64,000 nt of DNA from Unio delphinus (taxonomy: Eukaryota > Mollusca > Bivalvia > Unionida > Unionidae). Positions 11,361 through 22,050 of this stretch are shown piece after piece (the stretch's first letter is position 1; each line of letters opens with the position of its first letter). A program made the position numbers and the translations under genes. The stretch spans positions 62,001 to 126,000 of the forward strand of contig JAQISU010000248.1 in assembly GCA_029339505.1 (NCBI GenBank), given 5' to 3'. The notes beneath the pieces are model-generated. The model was not told the DNA's origin. It searched no databases and saw only the letters and a list, made by a program, of their open reading frames with translations.

Positions 11361-12337
11361 GCATATTTTTCATGTTCCATGCTTTTAAAAAAACACAAGC
11401 CTCAAATTTGGGTTCTCAGGTTGCAGATGACTTGAATTCATCCAATTGTTTTGTTTTAGAATATGACTATTCTGACAGTGACCTTCAAGATGATAACGAT
11501 TGTGGAATTCAGAATGGTAATCTTCAGGACAACAATCAGAATGTCAACCTTTATAATGCCAGTCAGAATAGTCAGCTTGTGGACAACAGTCAGAATGTCA
11601 GCCTTTATAATGCCAGTCAAAATAGTCAGCTTGTGGACAACAGTCAGAATGTCAGCCTTTATAATGCCAGTCAGAATAGTCAGCTTGTGGACAACAGTCA
11701 GAATGTCAACCTTTATAATGCCAGTCATAATAGTCAGCTTGTAGACAACAGTCAAAATGTTAACCTTTGTGATGCCAGTCAGGATAGTCAGCATGTAGAC
11801 AACATTCAAAATGTTAACCTTTGTGATGCCAGTCAGAATAGTGAGCTTGAGGACAACAATCAGATTGTTGAACTTGATGAAGACAGGGAGATTAACCAGC
11901 TTGAGGACAGCATTCAGAGTGTTAACCTGTTTGATGCCAGTCATAATAGTCAGCTTGAAGACAGCAGTTGCATTGTTGAACTTAATGAAGCTGGTGAGAA
12001 TAGCCAGCTGGATGACAGCAATCATAATGTTAACCTTGGTGAATTCAGTCAGAATAGCCAGCTTGATGACTCCATTTGGAATTTAGAACTTCATGGAGCC
12101 AGTGAAAATGGCCAGCTTGACAACATCGGTCAGACTGTTGACCACCATGATGCCTCTCAGAGTGACCAGCTTGATGATGTTGACCAGTTTGATGGACGTG
12201 GGCAGGATGTTTACCTTAATGATGCCTGTCAGAATGGCCGGCTTGGTAACAGAAGTCAGAATTGCCACAAGCTTGCTGCTTTCGGAAGGAGTAGTCACCT
12301 GGATAATGGCATTAAAAGTTGTGACCTTAACTGTCAG
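11361..12337 (+). CDS. Large repeat exon: ~14 copies of an 18-residue unit
   Basis: The exon starts after AATATTTTAG and ends CAG|GTAAGA; phase 0 at the 3' side joins directly to 13972. After an acidic leader (FVLEYDYSDSDLQDDNDCG) the protein is a tandem array of an 18-residue unit, e.g. NSQLVDNSQNVSLYNASQ (54 bp). Units 2-5 are almost identical in DNA; later ones drift (NSQLEDSSCIVELNEAGE; NGQLDNIGQTVDHHDASQ). Regular L/V positions, with Asn/Gln/Asp/Ser elsewhere, suggest a solenoid or beta-helix, possibly a flexible acidic spacer ahead of the zinc fingers. Long frames on the opposite strand and in other frames are by-products of the 54-bp periodicity. The gradient suggests recent unit expansion at the 5' side. 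Confidence 0.75.
11511..12290. repeat. 54-bp coding minisatellite
   Basis: The same array at DNA level. Near-identical 54-bp units run from about 11530 to 11750, then progressively diverged copies to about 12290. Period is kept in multiples of three bases apart from one longer unit near 12180. Confidence 0.9.
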
Positions 12338-13971
12338 GTAAGAAAAATGACCAAATTTGTGGGCATTATTTCATCTCAAAAACAACAGTCTGGGCTTAGT
12401 ATCATTTTGCACTGCTCCCTCTAATTGGTATATAGCTGTGATCATTTAGGCTGTATATTACTTAGAGCAGTCTTGTCAATAGTTTTATCTCTCCCCCAAT
12501 GAAGGTGACTTGATGACTATGCATACACTCCATCCCTTATGATTTGACCAAAACATTTAGGGCTGTTCCATTTAAACATACATGGTACCCAGGGAAGGCA
12601 GGTTTTAAAAAAAAATCATGCCAGGGTACTTGGATTTCACATAGTTCATATTAAAATGTTAAAAAATTTCTAAATTGCATCTATGGGTGAGTACTCCACT
12701 TTAAAAGTGCCTTACCTGAGTGGACTCCCTTGTATGTTTTAATGGAACAGTCCTTACTGAAATGACCCTTATATTAAGGATTTATTAAATAAATGCAAAT
12801 TGTATAATAATATGATTGTTGCAGTAAAATCTTGATATTGGCTTGTCTGGGTTTGGTCTAGATCTGGATTTTCATATCAGATTCAGTGGAGCTGGTCAGA
12901 GAACCAGACAAACCTACAGGAATACCTCGGATGCTTTAATCTACCAACAAGTTTCATATCCAACTAATGCATGATCAAACAATTGACATGAAATTATAAA
13001 ATTGAATATTCTGATTCTCGGATTTGTCTGTGAAAAAGCAGGAAAGGCAACAGTTATATTTATTGGACAAATTGTAATGTTGATTTGAATATTGCTCATG
13101 GCAGAAGAGATGACTGCTGCCACTTAGAATAAAGATGACAAAATAACTCCCCAAACAGCCGACATACATGACACCTGTTTGCATGATATTTTCTGAAACT
13201 GAACTGTCGGTCTAAGTGTACTGTACAAACATTTTAGTTTGAACATAATATTGCCTTCATCACGTACATCAGATAACACTTCTTGCATTTTTAAAGCTGA
13301 AAATAATGTTACATTTTATTTTGTTATATCTTGCTGAAAAGTTGATCTTACCGAACAGTATTAACTGCCTTACAGACAAGGTCTTGCTTTGGTTGGTATG
13401 TCAGACATTGGGACAATGGACCATCATATGTATATCCATGTGCACTTTTTTATCATTAATTCTTGATTGAAACAACTTTAAAATCGCTAGAATTTGTGGG
13501 ATGACTACAAGTTAAATTTTAGCTCATCCCTTTGAAATAGAGTAGAGCCTTTATACTACCTTCACTGAAATTTGAGAACTAAATTATGCCAAAAACTTGT
13601 AACCCGATATCGGAGTTTGTTTTGCCTTCAAAATTCATTCTGCAGAACTGTTTTGGGGTAGTTTTCACAGCCTTTCAAAGTGATGCTTAGTTTGTTCCCA
13701 ATGAAATACTTTCTAGTTTGATGTCCAGTATGACTTCATGTGTAGTAATTTTGAAATTTGAGTCACTACTCACTTTCCTTTTTAAATGTTGGAGTATCCA
13801 CATGGGATAATATCAGAACCTATGCTACTTGTAACAAGATTTGAGTGTACACTTTGACCAGTTGAGCTTCCGACCCATCTTGAGACTCTTGTTAGAACTT
13901 TCTGGTTTTACCATGGGGTCATTTCAGGGGGAAATGGGCTAAATAAGGTAAAATATCTTCTTCTTTTCCAG

Positions 13972-15549
13972 AAACCTAGCCGTTATTGCATATATTGCCA
14001 TCAGATAATTACTGGTGGAAAGCTCAACCGACACATCCTGAGAAAACACAAATTTGAGGAGGAAGTAAAGACTGCTATGTTGCTGCCCAAACAATTGCAA
14101 AATAAGTTTTTTGAGGACAAGCGAAGGGAAGAAATGTACCAATTTAATCTTAAATTCATGATGAAACCAACAATGAATGAAACTGATAAAATGCAGTTCA
14201 TGAGGGAAAGAAAACCCAAGGATGATGATGGCTTAAGAATGTGTTCTGGCTGCAAGAGATTTTTGTCAAACCGTTCCTTTTACAAGCATAAGCAAACTTG
14301 CACAAGTTTAACTGCAGATGCTGTGAAGCCAAAGCTTTTGGCTTGCACAATCATTCACAAAGATAAAGAGTTTATGGAAGAGATCCTGAACAAGTTTAGG
14401 ACTAACGAGACTGGAGAATTGTGTCGCACTGATTCCCTTATCCAGCAAGTTGGATATTGACACTTTTGCCTTCGAAGATATGAAAAGGGAAAAAAAGACG
14501 AAGTAAGAAAGTTTGTTATGTCAGAAATGAGGGATCTGGCCAGATTATTTATTGCATTTAAATCTATATCATCAGAAATTGTTACCACAGAAGATATGTT
14601 CCAAAGGGGTCATTTATCAGTTTTAAGAGAAGCAATTGAAAGAATGGTGGAAACCAGTGAAGAAGGGAGAGAAAAGTATGGGCTAAAATTGATGCTGAAT
14701 GTTATCATCCCGAGAACTATCAAATCTCTGAAAGGATACTATAAGGAAACAATGCAGGATGATAAATATGATGAAACAAAGAAATTTCAATCTGCATATT
14801 CATTTCGTTCACATGAAATGTTCTTGAATGCAAGGTATCAGTGTATCTCCAGTTCAGTTGATAAATCCCGACGTCCTGAACAGTTACCTGAAGAGGAGGA
14901 ATTAAAGAAACTGAAAACATTTATATCTGAACAAATCAAACTTGTAAAATACAAATTTGAAATCTCTAAGTATGCTTGGCTGAGATCTTTGGTGGTTTGC
15001 CGGCTCACATTATATAATGGGAGACGTGGTGAAGAACCATCACGAATGCTTCTCTCACAGTGGGAAGATGCTGAAGATGGTGTTTGGCTTCCATCTGATC
15101 AGGTTTTAAAAATTGAAGATGATGCAGAGAAATATCTTGTTGGTCAGTTTCGACTAGCCTATCTTCATGGAAAAGGAAGGAAGTTTGTACCAGTTTTACT
15201 TCCTGAAGATATAATAGAACCTATTCAGATATTAGTTACACATAGACATGCACATGGGATCAAGGAGAACAACATCTTTTTATTTGGAACAAAATCTTCC
15301 AGTAGTCACTTCTCAGGGTGGCATTCAGTTAAAGCTGTTTGTATCCAGGCTCAAGTGAAGATAAATGCTACAAAAAATAGACACAGAATTTCAACTATTT
15401 ATGCAAGTCTTGACATGAGTCTTGAACACCAGAGGATTTTCCTGGATCATATGGGTCATGAGGCAGCCATCAGCAGGGATAATTACCAATGCCCGATAGG
15501 GATAAAGAAGTTCAAGTTATGGGAAAGCTGTTGGATAACATTGACAAAG
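13972..15549 (+). pseudogene. Zinc fingers + tyrosine-recombinase-like domain, broken exon
   Basis: Acceptor TTCTTTTCCAG and donor GACAAAG|GTATTT. Residues 6-26 form a C2H2 finger (CIYCHQ...LNRHILRKH). About 14241-14300 codes a C2HC finger (CSGCKRF...YKHKQTC). The recombinase-like domain shows an Arg-I-like motif (YNGRRGEEPSRM, about residue 351), a KGRKFVPV strand, NRHRISTIY, HMGH (residues 493-496) and the candidate nucleophile in NYQCP (Tyr505). Lesion 1: in-frame TGA at 14458-14460 (QVGY-stop-HFCLRR), where CGA fits. Lesion 2: one A appears lost in ATAAAGAAG near 15504-15507. Reading one base over gives VQVMGKLLDNIDK, whose phase matches the next exon exactly. Whether the family is catalytic is unknown; some core residues deviate from phage integrases. 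Confidence 0.85.
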
Positions 15550-17389
15550 GTATTTTTTCTTATTTTGTCAGTGGTAACTGCTTTTTTATCACCACAGATT
15601 TGGTTCATAATTGATGTCACTGACATGAAAAAGATATCAGAGATGTATTCAGTAAATGCATTTTTAAAACATTCTGTCAATTGGAGCTGACATCAAAGTG
15701 AGGCTGTATTAGTTCCCCACAGTTGTGACATACAGTTAGTCCTTTTTTAATTAAACTCTTACATTGCCATTAACATTTAATCCATTTGGATTTAAATCAA
15801 TTATACCCAGATGTATACTTAATACTGACAGCTGTCCTACAGACTTGATAAAGTTTCAGTTTGTATCATTTGTATATGCTTCCTCCATCTGTCCATGTGT
15901 CTCCTTTACATGTACACTAAATTTAATTCCTATCCATCTTACTTTACCATACTGTGGAGGTAGATGGCAATTTAGAGAAATAAGAAACCTAGTTTTATTG
16001 AGATGAAAGGTTGATAGGTCATGTACAGAGAAAAGGAAGATGCGGGGACTGAAAGAAGGAGGATAATATTCACAAACTAACTTGTTGAATAACTCGTACA
16101 TTATCCAGACTTTGTTGCTTACATATGAGAGAAGGAAGAAACCTATCTAGTTTTATAGTCAGAAGCTCAAAGGTGATAGTCCAATATCACAGTGAGGGAG
16201 GGAAGAAAACAGTTTCCACATAACTGGAGCACAACACCACATACAGTATGCTTTAGCTAAACATTGTCAGTTGTGTGCACTTTGGCAAGAAAAGGCTTTG
16301 TAGTCACAAAATTCTAATTTTCAGGTGATATCAATATAAGGTCCAGAAAATAGTTTGGTACAAAATGGCAGGTTCTATAACTTGGCTTTTGTGATGTTTG
16401 CACTTGAGTAAAGGAAGAAGCTAGTCCAATATGGGGATTTTGTTGTCAGAGGTCAAGATAATATTTACTTAATGAAGAAACTTTTTTTCTGCATGATCAC
16501 TGTACTTTTAGACCACATGCCATATCCAAACTTTATTTGGTGAAGGGAGAAACATTTGGGGCTGAAAAGGTCAAAAGCCAAGGTTAAGAAAAGATATTAT
16601 GGGGTGGGTGGATATAGTACCCTTCAAAGTACTCAATTTTTAATGCAAGTAACAAGAAAAATCTTTCGTAACTTTATCGGAAACATGGGTAAATAACAGA
16701 TACATAGTGAATTCCTGACAGGTGGGTCTAATTTTCTTTACTCACTCAGTTTTGGTTTTACACCCGGTCCTATCAGACATTTATGCAATGATATCATTAG
16801 TGATCCATGTATAGGGCCCAAGATATTGGTGTATTGGCATATGTTATGTCTAAAAACAGTTGCAGATACGTACAGAATGCATGCTGAAATCATAACAAAT
16901 ATACTTCCAAACCACATTGGCCCCCATTTATATAATATTTCAAGGCCATTTGAACAAGAATACAGCCTCGATCGCCAGTTATTACTGTACATAATTGGAT
17001 TATGTCTCGCACATAGTTTTATAAATAAATAAAAGAAAATAAGGCAACAAATCATCATGTAATACAAATATGTTTAGAAAGTACCATTTGGCTTTTAAAT
17101 TTTGACTTGGTAAACATGGAAAGTAATGTTACTCTGACAAAGATGGTCAGGTCATACTTGGCATTCCACAGCTTCAGTATGGTGGCGCATACTCGACACT
17201 CAACTGGATCAGTGCATGTAATAATAACTGTTAGACATCCTGTGTAATATAAGCCAGTGTCAAGCTCGTTTCTTAGAAAATTTAAAGATTCCCCAAATAA
17301 GTTGCATTGTTGTCTGACACCAGCTGTGCTGGTGGAAACCATCTTAGGCTTTGTAATTATACTGATTTGTTGTAAAACATTTCTGTCAG
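15550..17389. other. Intron, no feature seen
   Basis: Between matching GT and AG. AT-rich; small open frames around 15764-16101 and 16738-17067 have no domain, no codon bias and overlap on both strands. Confidence 0.5.
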
Positions 17390-17506
17390 GTACTTCAGCA
17401 GAAACTAGAAAATTGCCAGAGATTTTGGAGCAGTCCTCAGCACCAGGGAAGTCCATACCACCAGAGAGGCCAGAAGGATCCAGGATAAAAAAGAAGCCAG
17501 TCAAAG
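17390..17506 (+). CDS. Exon: Pro/Glu/Lys linker of the recombinase-like gene
   Basis: Acceptor TTTCTGTCAG and donor AAAG|GTACAT bound 117 bases. With one carried base on each side it reads TSAETRKLPEILEQSSAPGK then SIPPERPEGSRIKKKPVK. This is a low-complexity basic/proline linker of the sort that separates the recombinase and SANT-like parts. Confidence 0.75.
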
Positions 17507-19671
17507 GTACATATTTTTGTGTATCTGTAGGTTGTTTAAATACTACTGTTACTATTTCTAAACCAAATCTGAATTAAGCTCCTTCAAGCTTTAAGATAAA
17601 TGTTCTTTAGTTTCTTTACCTCACAGGGTATGTGGCTCTGTAGGCAGTCACAATAAATGTATCAGAGTCATATAGTGCAGTGTGCTGTAAATAGAACAGC
17701 TTTATATTTGACTCCATACACGTAAGCATGCTTGTTAACATTGTTAATGGTACACATATGTTATCTATGGCAGGATTTAGGAGTAAAATCTGATCGTTGT
17801 AGTTGTATAATTATTTTTCACAGAAAAAAGTATATTTGCTTTGAAATCTTCAGAGCACTCATTTTTTGGATTAAACCTGAGATTTTTGATGCCATAAAAG
17901 GAGGAGATTTATTAAATGCCATCAGTTATGAGCTAGTTTACATGCAAAACCAAAAATGACAAACTAAAAATACCAGTATGCAAAAACCTTTGAAGATATT
18001 AGAATAATCTGAAAACCATTTGGAAACTTTTTAGTGAGTTAGAATTCGAAAAAGCCCAGTAACAATGACATGTTACTCATTGAAATCAAATCTAATGAGC
18101 AAATAGTTTAAATGATTATTCACTTATATAACTTCCAACATTAAGGAACCTTTTTTAGAATTTTGAGAAACAGTCAGTTCAGTATAATTTTGGGGGCCAA
18201 ATAATTTAGTTCCACTATTATGCAGAGCATCACATCCTGCTCAACCTACTTTAGTTTTTCCAACAGTTAATTTGTGTGGAGTAATGTTGTAGTACAAAAG
18301 GTTACCGCCAGACAAAAATCACATGGCAGTTTCATGGATCAAACAATTACTCTGGTCTGCTGTCAGAAAACAAGGACAAATCTGACAATTATAAACAAAA
18401 GGAAACACTGCGACAACCAGATGTCCAAAATCAAAGGTGGAATAAATACTGTGTTGAAAGTTACATATTTGTGTTATGGTAAGCTGAAAACACAAAACTA
18501 AAATGTATCAACAATGATCATCCGTTAAGTGAATAATACTATATGCTGGTTATGTGACTTGTATAATCTCATATGTTTTTCATCATGTTGTTGTATCACT
18601 TGTATCTCTGAAATAACTTTAAAAAATGCTTGAGCGCGTGGGTCAGAGTAAATAAAATAGAAATTGATGTCTTTGTTTAAATGTGATTTGGAAGATTGAG
18701 ATTAGTAAAGACGATAAATAAAGCAAAAGTCTGCCCATTTGCATTGTGTAAGTACTGGTTTGTACACTAAATTATGGTACCGGTCGCCTGGTAAACTCCA
18801 AAGCGCTCTGAATTATTGAAGTTTTTGTTTACTTTTATTTTATATCAGACAAGTCTGAAAATATGCACATGCAAAATAATAATATGTATTTATAATCATT
18901 GTAGTTTATAATAGTTTCTTGACATAGTAAATGAACAGGAGCTGGTCACTGTTGTGTGCAGTATAGTGATCTTGCCAATTTTGTCTTGACATTTTTTATA
19001 TCTGTAAGAGTTGGGAAACAGAAAATGCTATAATTTTTAAATGCACATTAATCTTGGGACACGAAAAAAATAATTATTTCCTCATGTCCCAAGACTTAAG
19101 TAATTATGTTTATGTGGCTTGAGTAAATGATACCATTTCTTGTGCCATAGCCAGATAATGGTTATCCTTAGCAATAGTGAAGTTTTTAAATCACTGTTAT
19201 AAGTTCTAAAGTTTCAGTGTATGTCATATCACGCCCAAGTGGCTCAGAAGATACATTCTTATCATATTAATCACTTTCATCATTGGCCTGATTGCTTTTA
19301 CAAAACCACAACATAAGTTCTTTGCAAAGATATAAACTACATGCACTTCTATTACCAATAAATCATGTGCTGACCCAGTTTTTCACAGTGATAATTTATT
19401 AAAATTTGTTTATATTATTCTGAAAACTGAAAAAGAGTGTTAAACGTGTGATACATACATAATCTTAATACAGTCTGCTTGATCCATGAAACATCATTTT
19501 TTATATTCACTTTATGTGTGTAAAGTTATTTGACTTGCATCCAAGGCTTATCATTCAAGTAAAGTTGCTACCTATAGAATTTGGAATCAACTTCACTCCA
19601 CTTTGTCTGTGTGCCTGTTATGCATACAAGTCAGCAAACTATAATGATTGACACTGTGTGAATGCTTTCAG
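17507..19671. other. Intron, no feature seen
   Basis: AT-rich non-coding DNA. Frames at 17732-17959 and 18274-18501 show no domain or splice bounds consistent with the gene. Confidence 0.5.
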
Positions 19672-19773
19672 TAACCTGGTCTCGAGAAGAAACTGATGAA
19701 TTAAGAAAGGTCTTCAAAGACTTCTTCACTGTCAGTATATCTAACACTAATTGCAACAGCGGGTGTCTACCAA
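19672..19773 (+). CDS. Exon: first half of Myb/SANT-like domain
   Basis: Acceptor AATGCTTTCAG and donor CCAA|GTAAGT. Phase 1 in and out. It reads TWSREETDELRKVFKDFF, then TVSISNTNCNSGCLP. W-S/T-x-E-E followed by a hydrophobic helix is the usual start of a Myb/SANT helix-turn-helix. Confidence 0.75.
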
Positions 19774-20027
19774 GTAAGTGCTTCCCTATTTTCTCTATAT
19801 ATAATTTATTTGCCTCCAGTTTGGAATGCAATTGATTTTTTTTCTCCTTGTGTTTGAATTGAAATATGTAACTTTATTAATTTCCAGTTACTATTTCCAG
19901 TGTGACTCTTTTGCACACAATAAATTTTCAGCAAATTTCTAATCTGTGCAGTCCATGATAATGGTCAAGTCTTCAAAGTCCAGTTTTTAAATGCTTTTTT
20001 TTTTATCGCTTATTTTATTTTACTGTG

Positions 20028-20222
20028 TCTGGAAGCAATTGTGACCCAGTGGTCAGCAGGCTGGTCTCAGATTCAGAGTAGTGCAGATTTGAATCCTGTC
20101 CAGACCATCTCTGGTCAGCAGCAGTTAAATTTTTCTGGGCATTTTACTTTGCTGTCTCTGCCTTCATACTAAATAGTCTTTCATTTAATGATGTGCCATT
20201 AAACACCAGCAAAAAAAAAAGT
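20028..20222 (+). mobile_element. tRNA-derived SINE of a second type
   Basis: The head carries CCCAGTGGTCAGCAGGCTGG (box A) and GATTTGAATCCTG (box B). The body ends GATGTGCCATTAAACACCAG followed by A10. The 3' A-tail and ATTAAACACC end are typical of invertebrate SINEs. It sits in the last intron of the recombinase-like gene. Confidence 0.8.
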
Positions 20223-20386
20223 GTCTGTCTGGTATGAATACTGTTCATAAAATTTGATACTGTGATCATTTTAAATATTTTTTCTGCCTTAGATGGTTAC
20301 ATGAAGTGGTTTAAGATCACAACATGTTGAGCAGTTATAAAGGATGGGGAATGCTGCTTATATTATTTTTTTTCTTTCAATTACAG

Positions 20387-20544
20387 ATAAAGGAGAAATA
20401 ATTGATTTCCTTAAGAATCACATGCCGCAGTGTCTGAAGTCGCTGAATATGCAGACTGCCTATATAAAAACACGAACAAAATTATTTAATGAGAGAAAGA
20501 TAATAAGACAGAACATAAATAGGCATCAAAATAAGTTGATTTAG
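20387..20544 (+). CDS. Terminal exon: second half of Myb/SANT-like domain
   Basis: Acceptor TTTCAATTACAG; the carried base completes Asn. It reads NKGEIIDFLKNHMPQCLKSL, then NMQTAYIKTRTKLFNERK and a basic tail, ending at TAG 20542-20544. The pattern TAYIKTRTKLFNER resembles helix 3 of SANT-like domains (WxxVKxxxxN). No poly-A signal was pinned down. Confidence 0.75.
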
Positions 20545-21179
20545 ACAGAGCTTGTAATGTCATGTCGTTATTATTGCTATGAACTTTCCATAATATTTTG
20601 TGACCTTAAAATTGTAATCGTTGACTGTAGTTATCTGGCACCTTTCCACACCACTATTGGATGGTAAAATGTTGAGTCTTCTCTGGCGCTTATTTAAATG
20701 AACTTTACAGAAATATTTTTCAAGATGGCCCCCATTTACTTTATAAATCTCATTGCATCATTTAAAATGACTGCCAGAGTAGTGACATGCAATCTTGGTT
20801 CTCATGATACCAGGAAAAAATCAGGAGAAATGATAAAACGTTTACAAACTGTGAGAAGTCCCTGAAATTTGCAAATATTGATAAAAGCATGTCAAGAACA
20901 GCCAGGGAATTTTCTGCCACCACTTGATAAAATATTGAAACATATATGTAATTGAGTTGTAACTGAACTGATCATGAGTTCAATTTCTTGATTTCTGACC
21001 AGAGCATTCAAAGGTTGCAGTATGGATCATTTGTGTGCTTGCCACAAACATATTGGTATGGTTATTCCAAGCACTCAGTGAATTAGATTTGTCCAGTATT
21101 CTAGATAGTTCAAAGACAAGCTAGATATTGGTTTGTTTCTTAATGGAAGGCATGAAAATCAGTCTAGCATCTCAGTAAG

Positions 21180-22050
21180 CCAACATGGTGGCAGCATATG
21201 ATATCCGCTTACCAGATGGCCTAGCAAACAAAACTGCTGTTACATTGAGTCATACTGGTATGAACTTAATAGGAAACTTATCTATTTTCTCAGAAATTAC
21301 AAGTATTACCGCTGATATGTCTTTAATATGCTGACACATGAGATGAAACTACAGCATTGATAAAATTTGACCTAGTTCTCACCATTTGCATTGCTATATG
21401 TTTATCACATTTAGTCACGTGATATCAACAGTAACCCATTTCAAATGTAGAAAAATAATACAAAATATTTAATGAAAGTCACCATAATGTTTGTAATTAA
21501 AAAAAACTAAAGAACACAAAATTCTCTTTATATTTATTCCGAGAATATTCATGAAACCTGGAGCATGTGTAAGCAATGGTTTTGTTGTATCATGTGATGC
21601 CTTGTTGACATGTACTCTCTGCTTGATGAATCTGGCTCTGTCCAGTTTGCTGCAACAGCAAGAGTTTTCTGGGGATAAAAAAGGTTGAGAATATTTTTGT
21701 CCTGTTGGGTGTTTACAAAAGGTATGTTACTTATTTTTAATATATTTGAATTTTGGAACATTAAAAAGGGATTTGTTGTTGATGTCATGTGACTATTGGG
21801 CTTGGGACGTCTTAGGTTGAGAGGTTTTTGTAATCATGTGACAATCAGTGCAAATAGCAAGTACCATGTCAGGTTTCATCAATGCTGAAGTTTTGTCTCG
21901 CCTGTCAGCAAATTAAAGACATAACAATTATAATACTTGCAATTTCTGAGAAAATAAATCATTTTCATATTGGTTTCGTGAAGATGCCATTTAACGTAAC
22001 ATTTTTAAAAATTTGCTAGGACTGCTGATGAGCGGCTACCAGATGCCACT
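21180..22050. mobile_element. Foldback / long-inverted-repeat element
   Basis: Stretches on the left reappear inverted on the right. TATTTTCTCAGAAATTACAA (about 21284) pairs with TTGCAATTTCTGAGAAAATA (about 21937). ATGTCTTTAATATGCTGACA (21318) pairs with the complement of 21903-21922. ACCAGATGGCCTAGCA (about 21212) pairs near 22015-22040. Arms of roughly 230 bp, perhaps 70-75% alike, flank a ~370-bp centre without coding. Exact ends not resolved. Confidence 0.65.

Larger units (their letters stand above)
8464..20544 (+). pseudogene. Zinc-finger / tyrosine-recombinase-like / SANT-like gene, disrupted
   Basis: Six exons (8464-8555, 11361-12337, 13972-15549, 17390-17506, 19672-19773, 20387-20544) join in coherent phases: one carried base, then phase 0, then one carried base at each later junction. 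Order of parts: acidic linker, 18-residue repeat array, C2H2 and C2HC fingers, tyrosine-recombinase-like domain, short Pro/Lys linker, Myb/SANT-like domain. Proteins of this architecture look like domesticated Crypton/phage-integrase-type recombinases, seen as multigene families in molluscs (from memory, not checked). Two lesions in exon 13972-15549 (TGA at 14458-14460; one-base deletion near 15504-15507) argue for a pseudogene or damaged allele. All splice sites remain intact, so loss is recent or the lesions are sequencing errors. The true 5' end may lie at 1.0-2.7 kb. Confidence 0.7.

Noticed and set aside
11456..12025. 189-codon minus-strand frame opposite the 54-bp repeat, and plus-strand frames at 11463-11744 and 11811-12086
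   Set aside because: Products of a 54-bp period (multiple of three) with no stops in the unit; the splice-consistent acidic frame is the real one.
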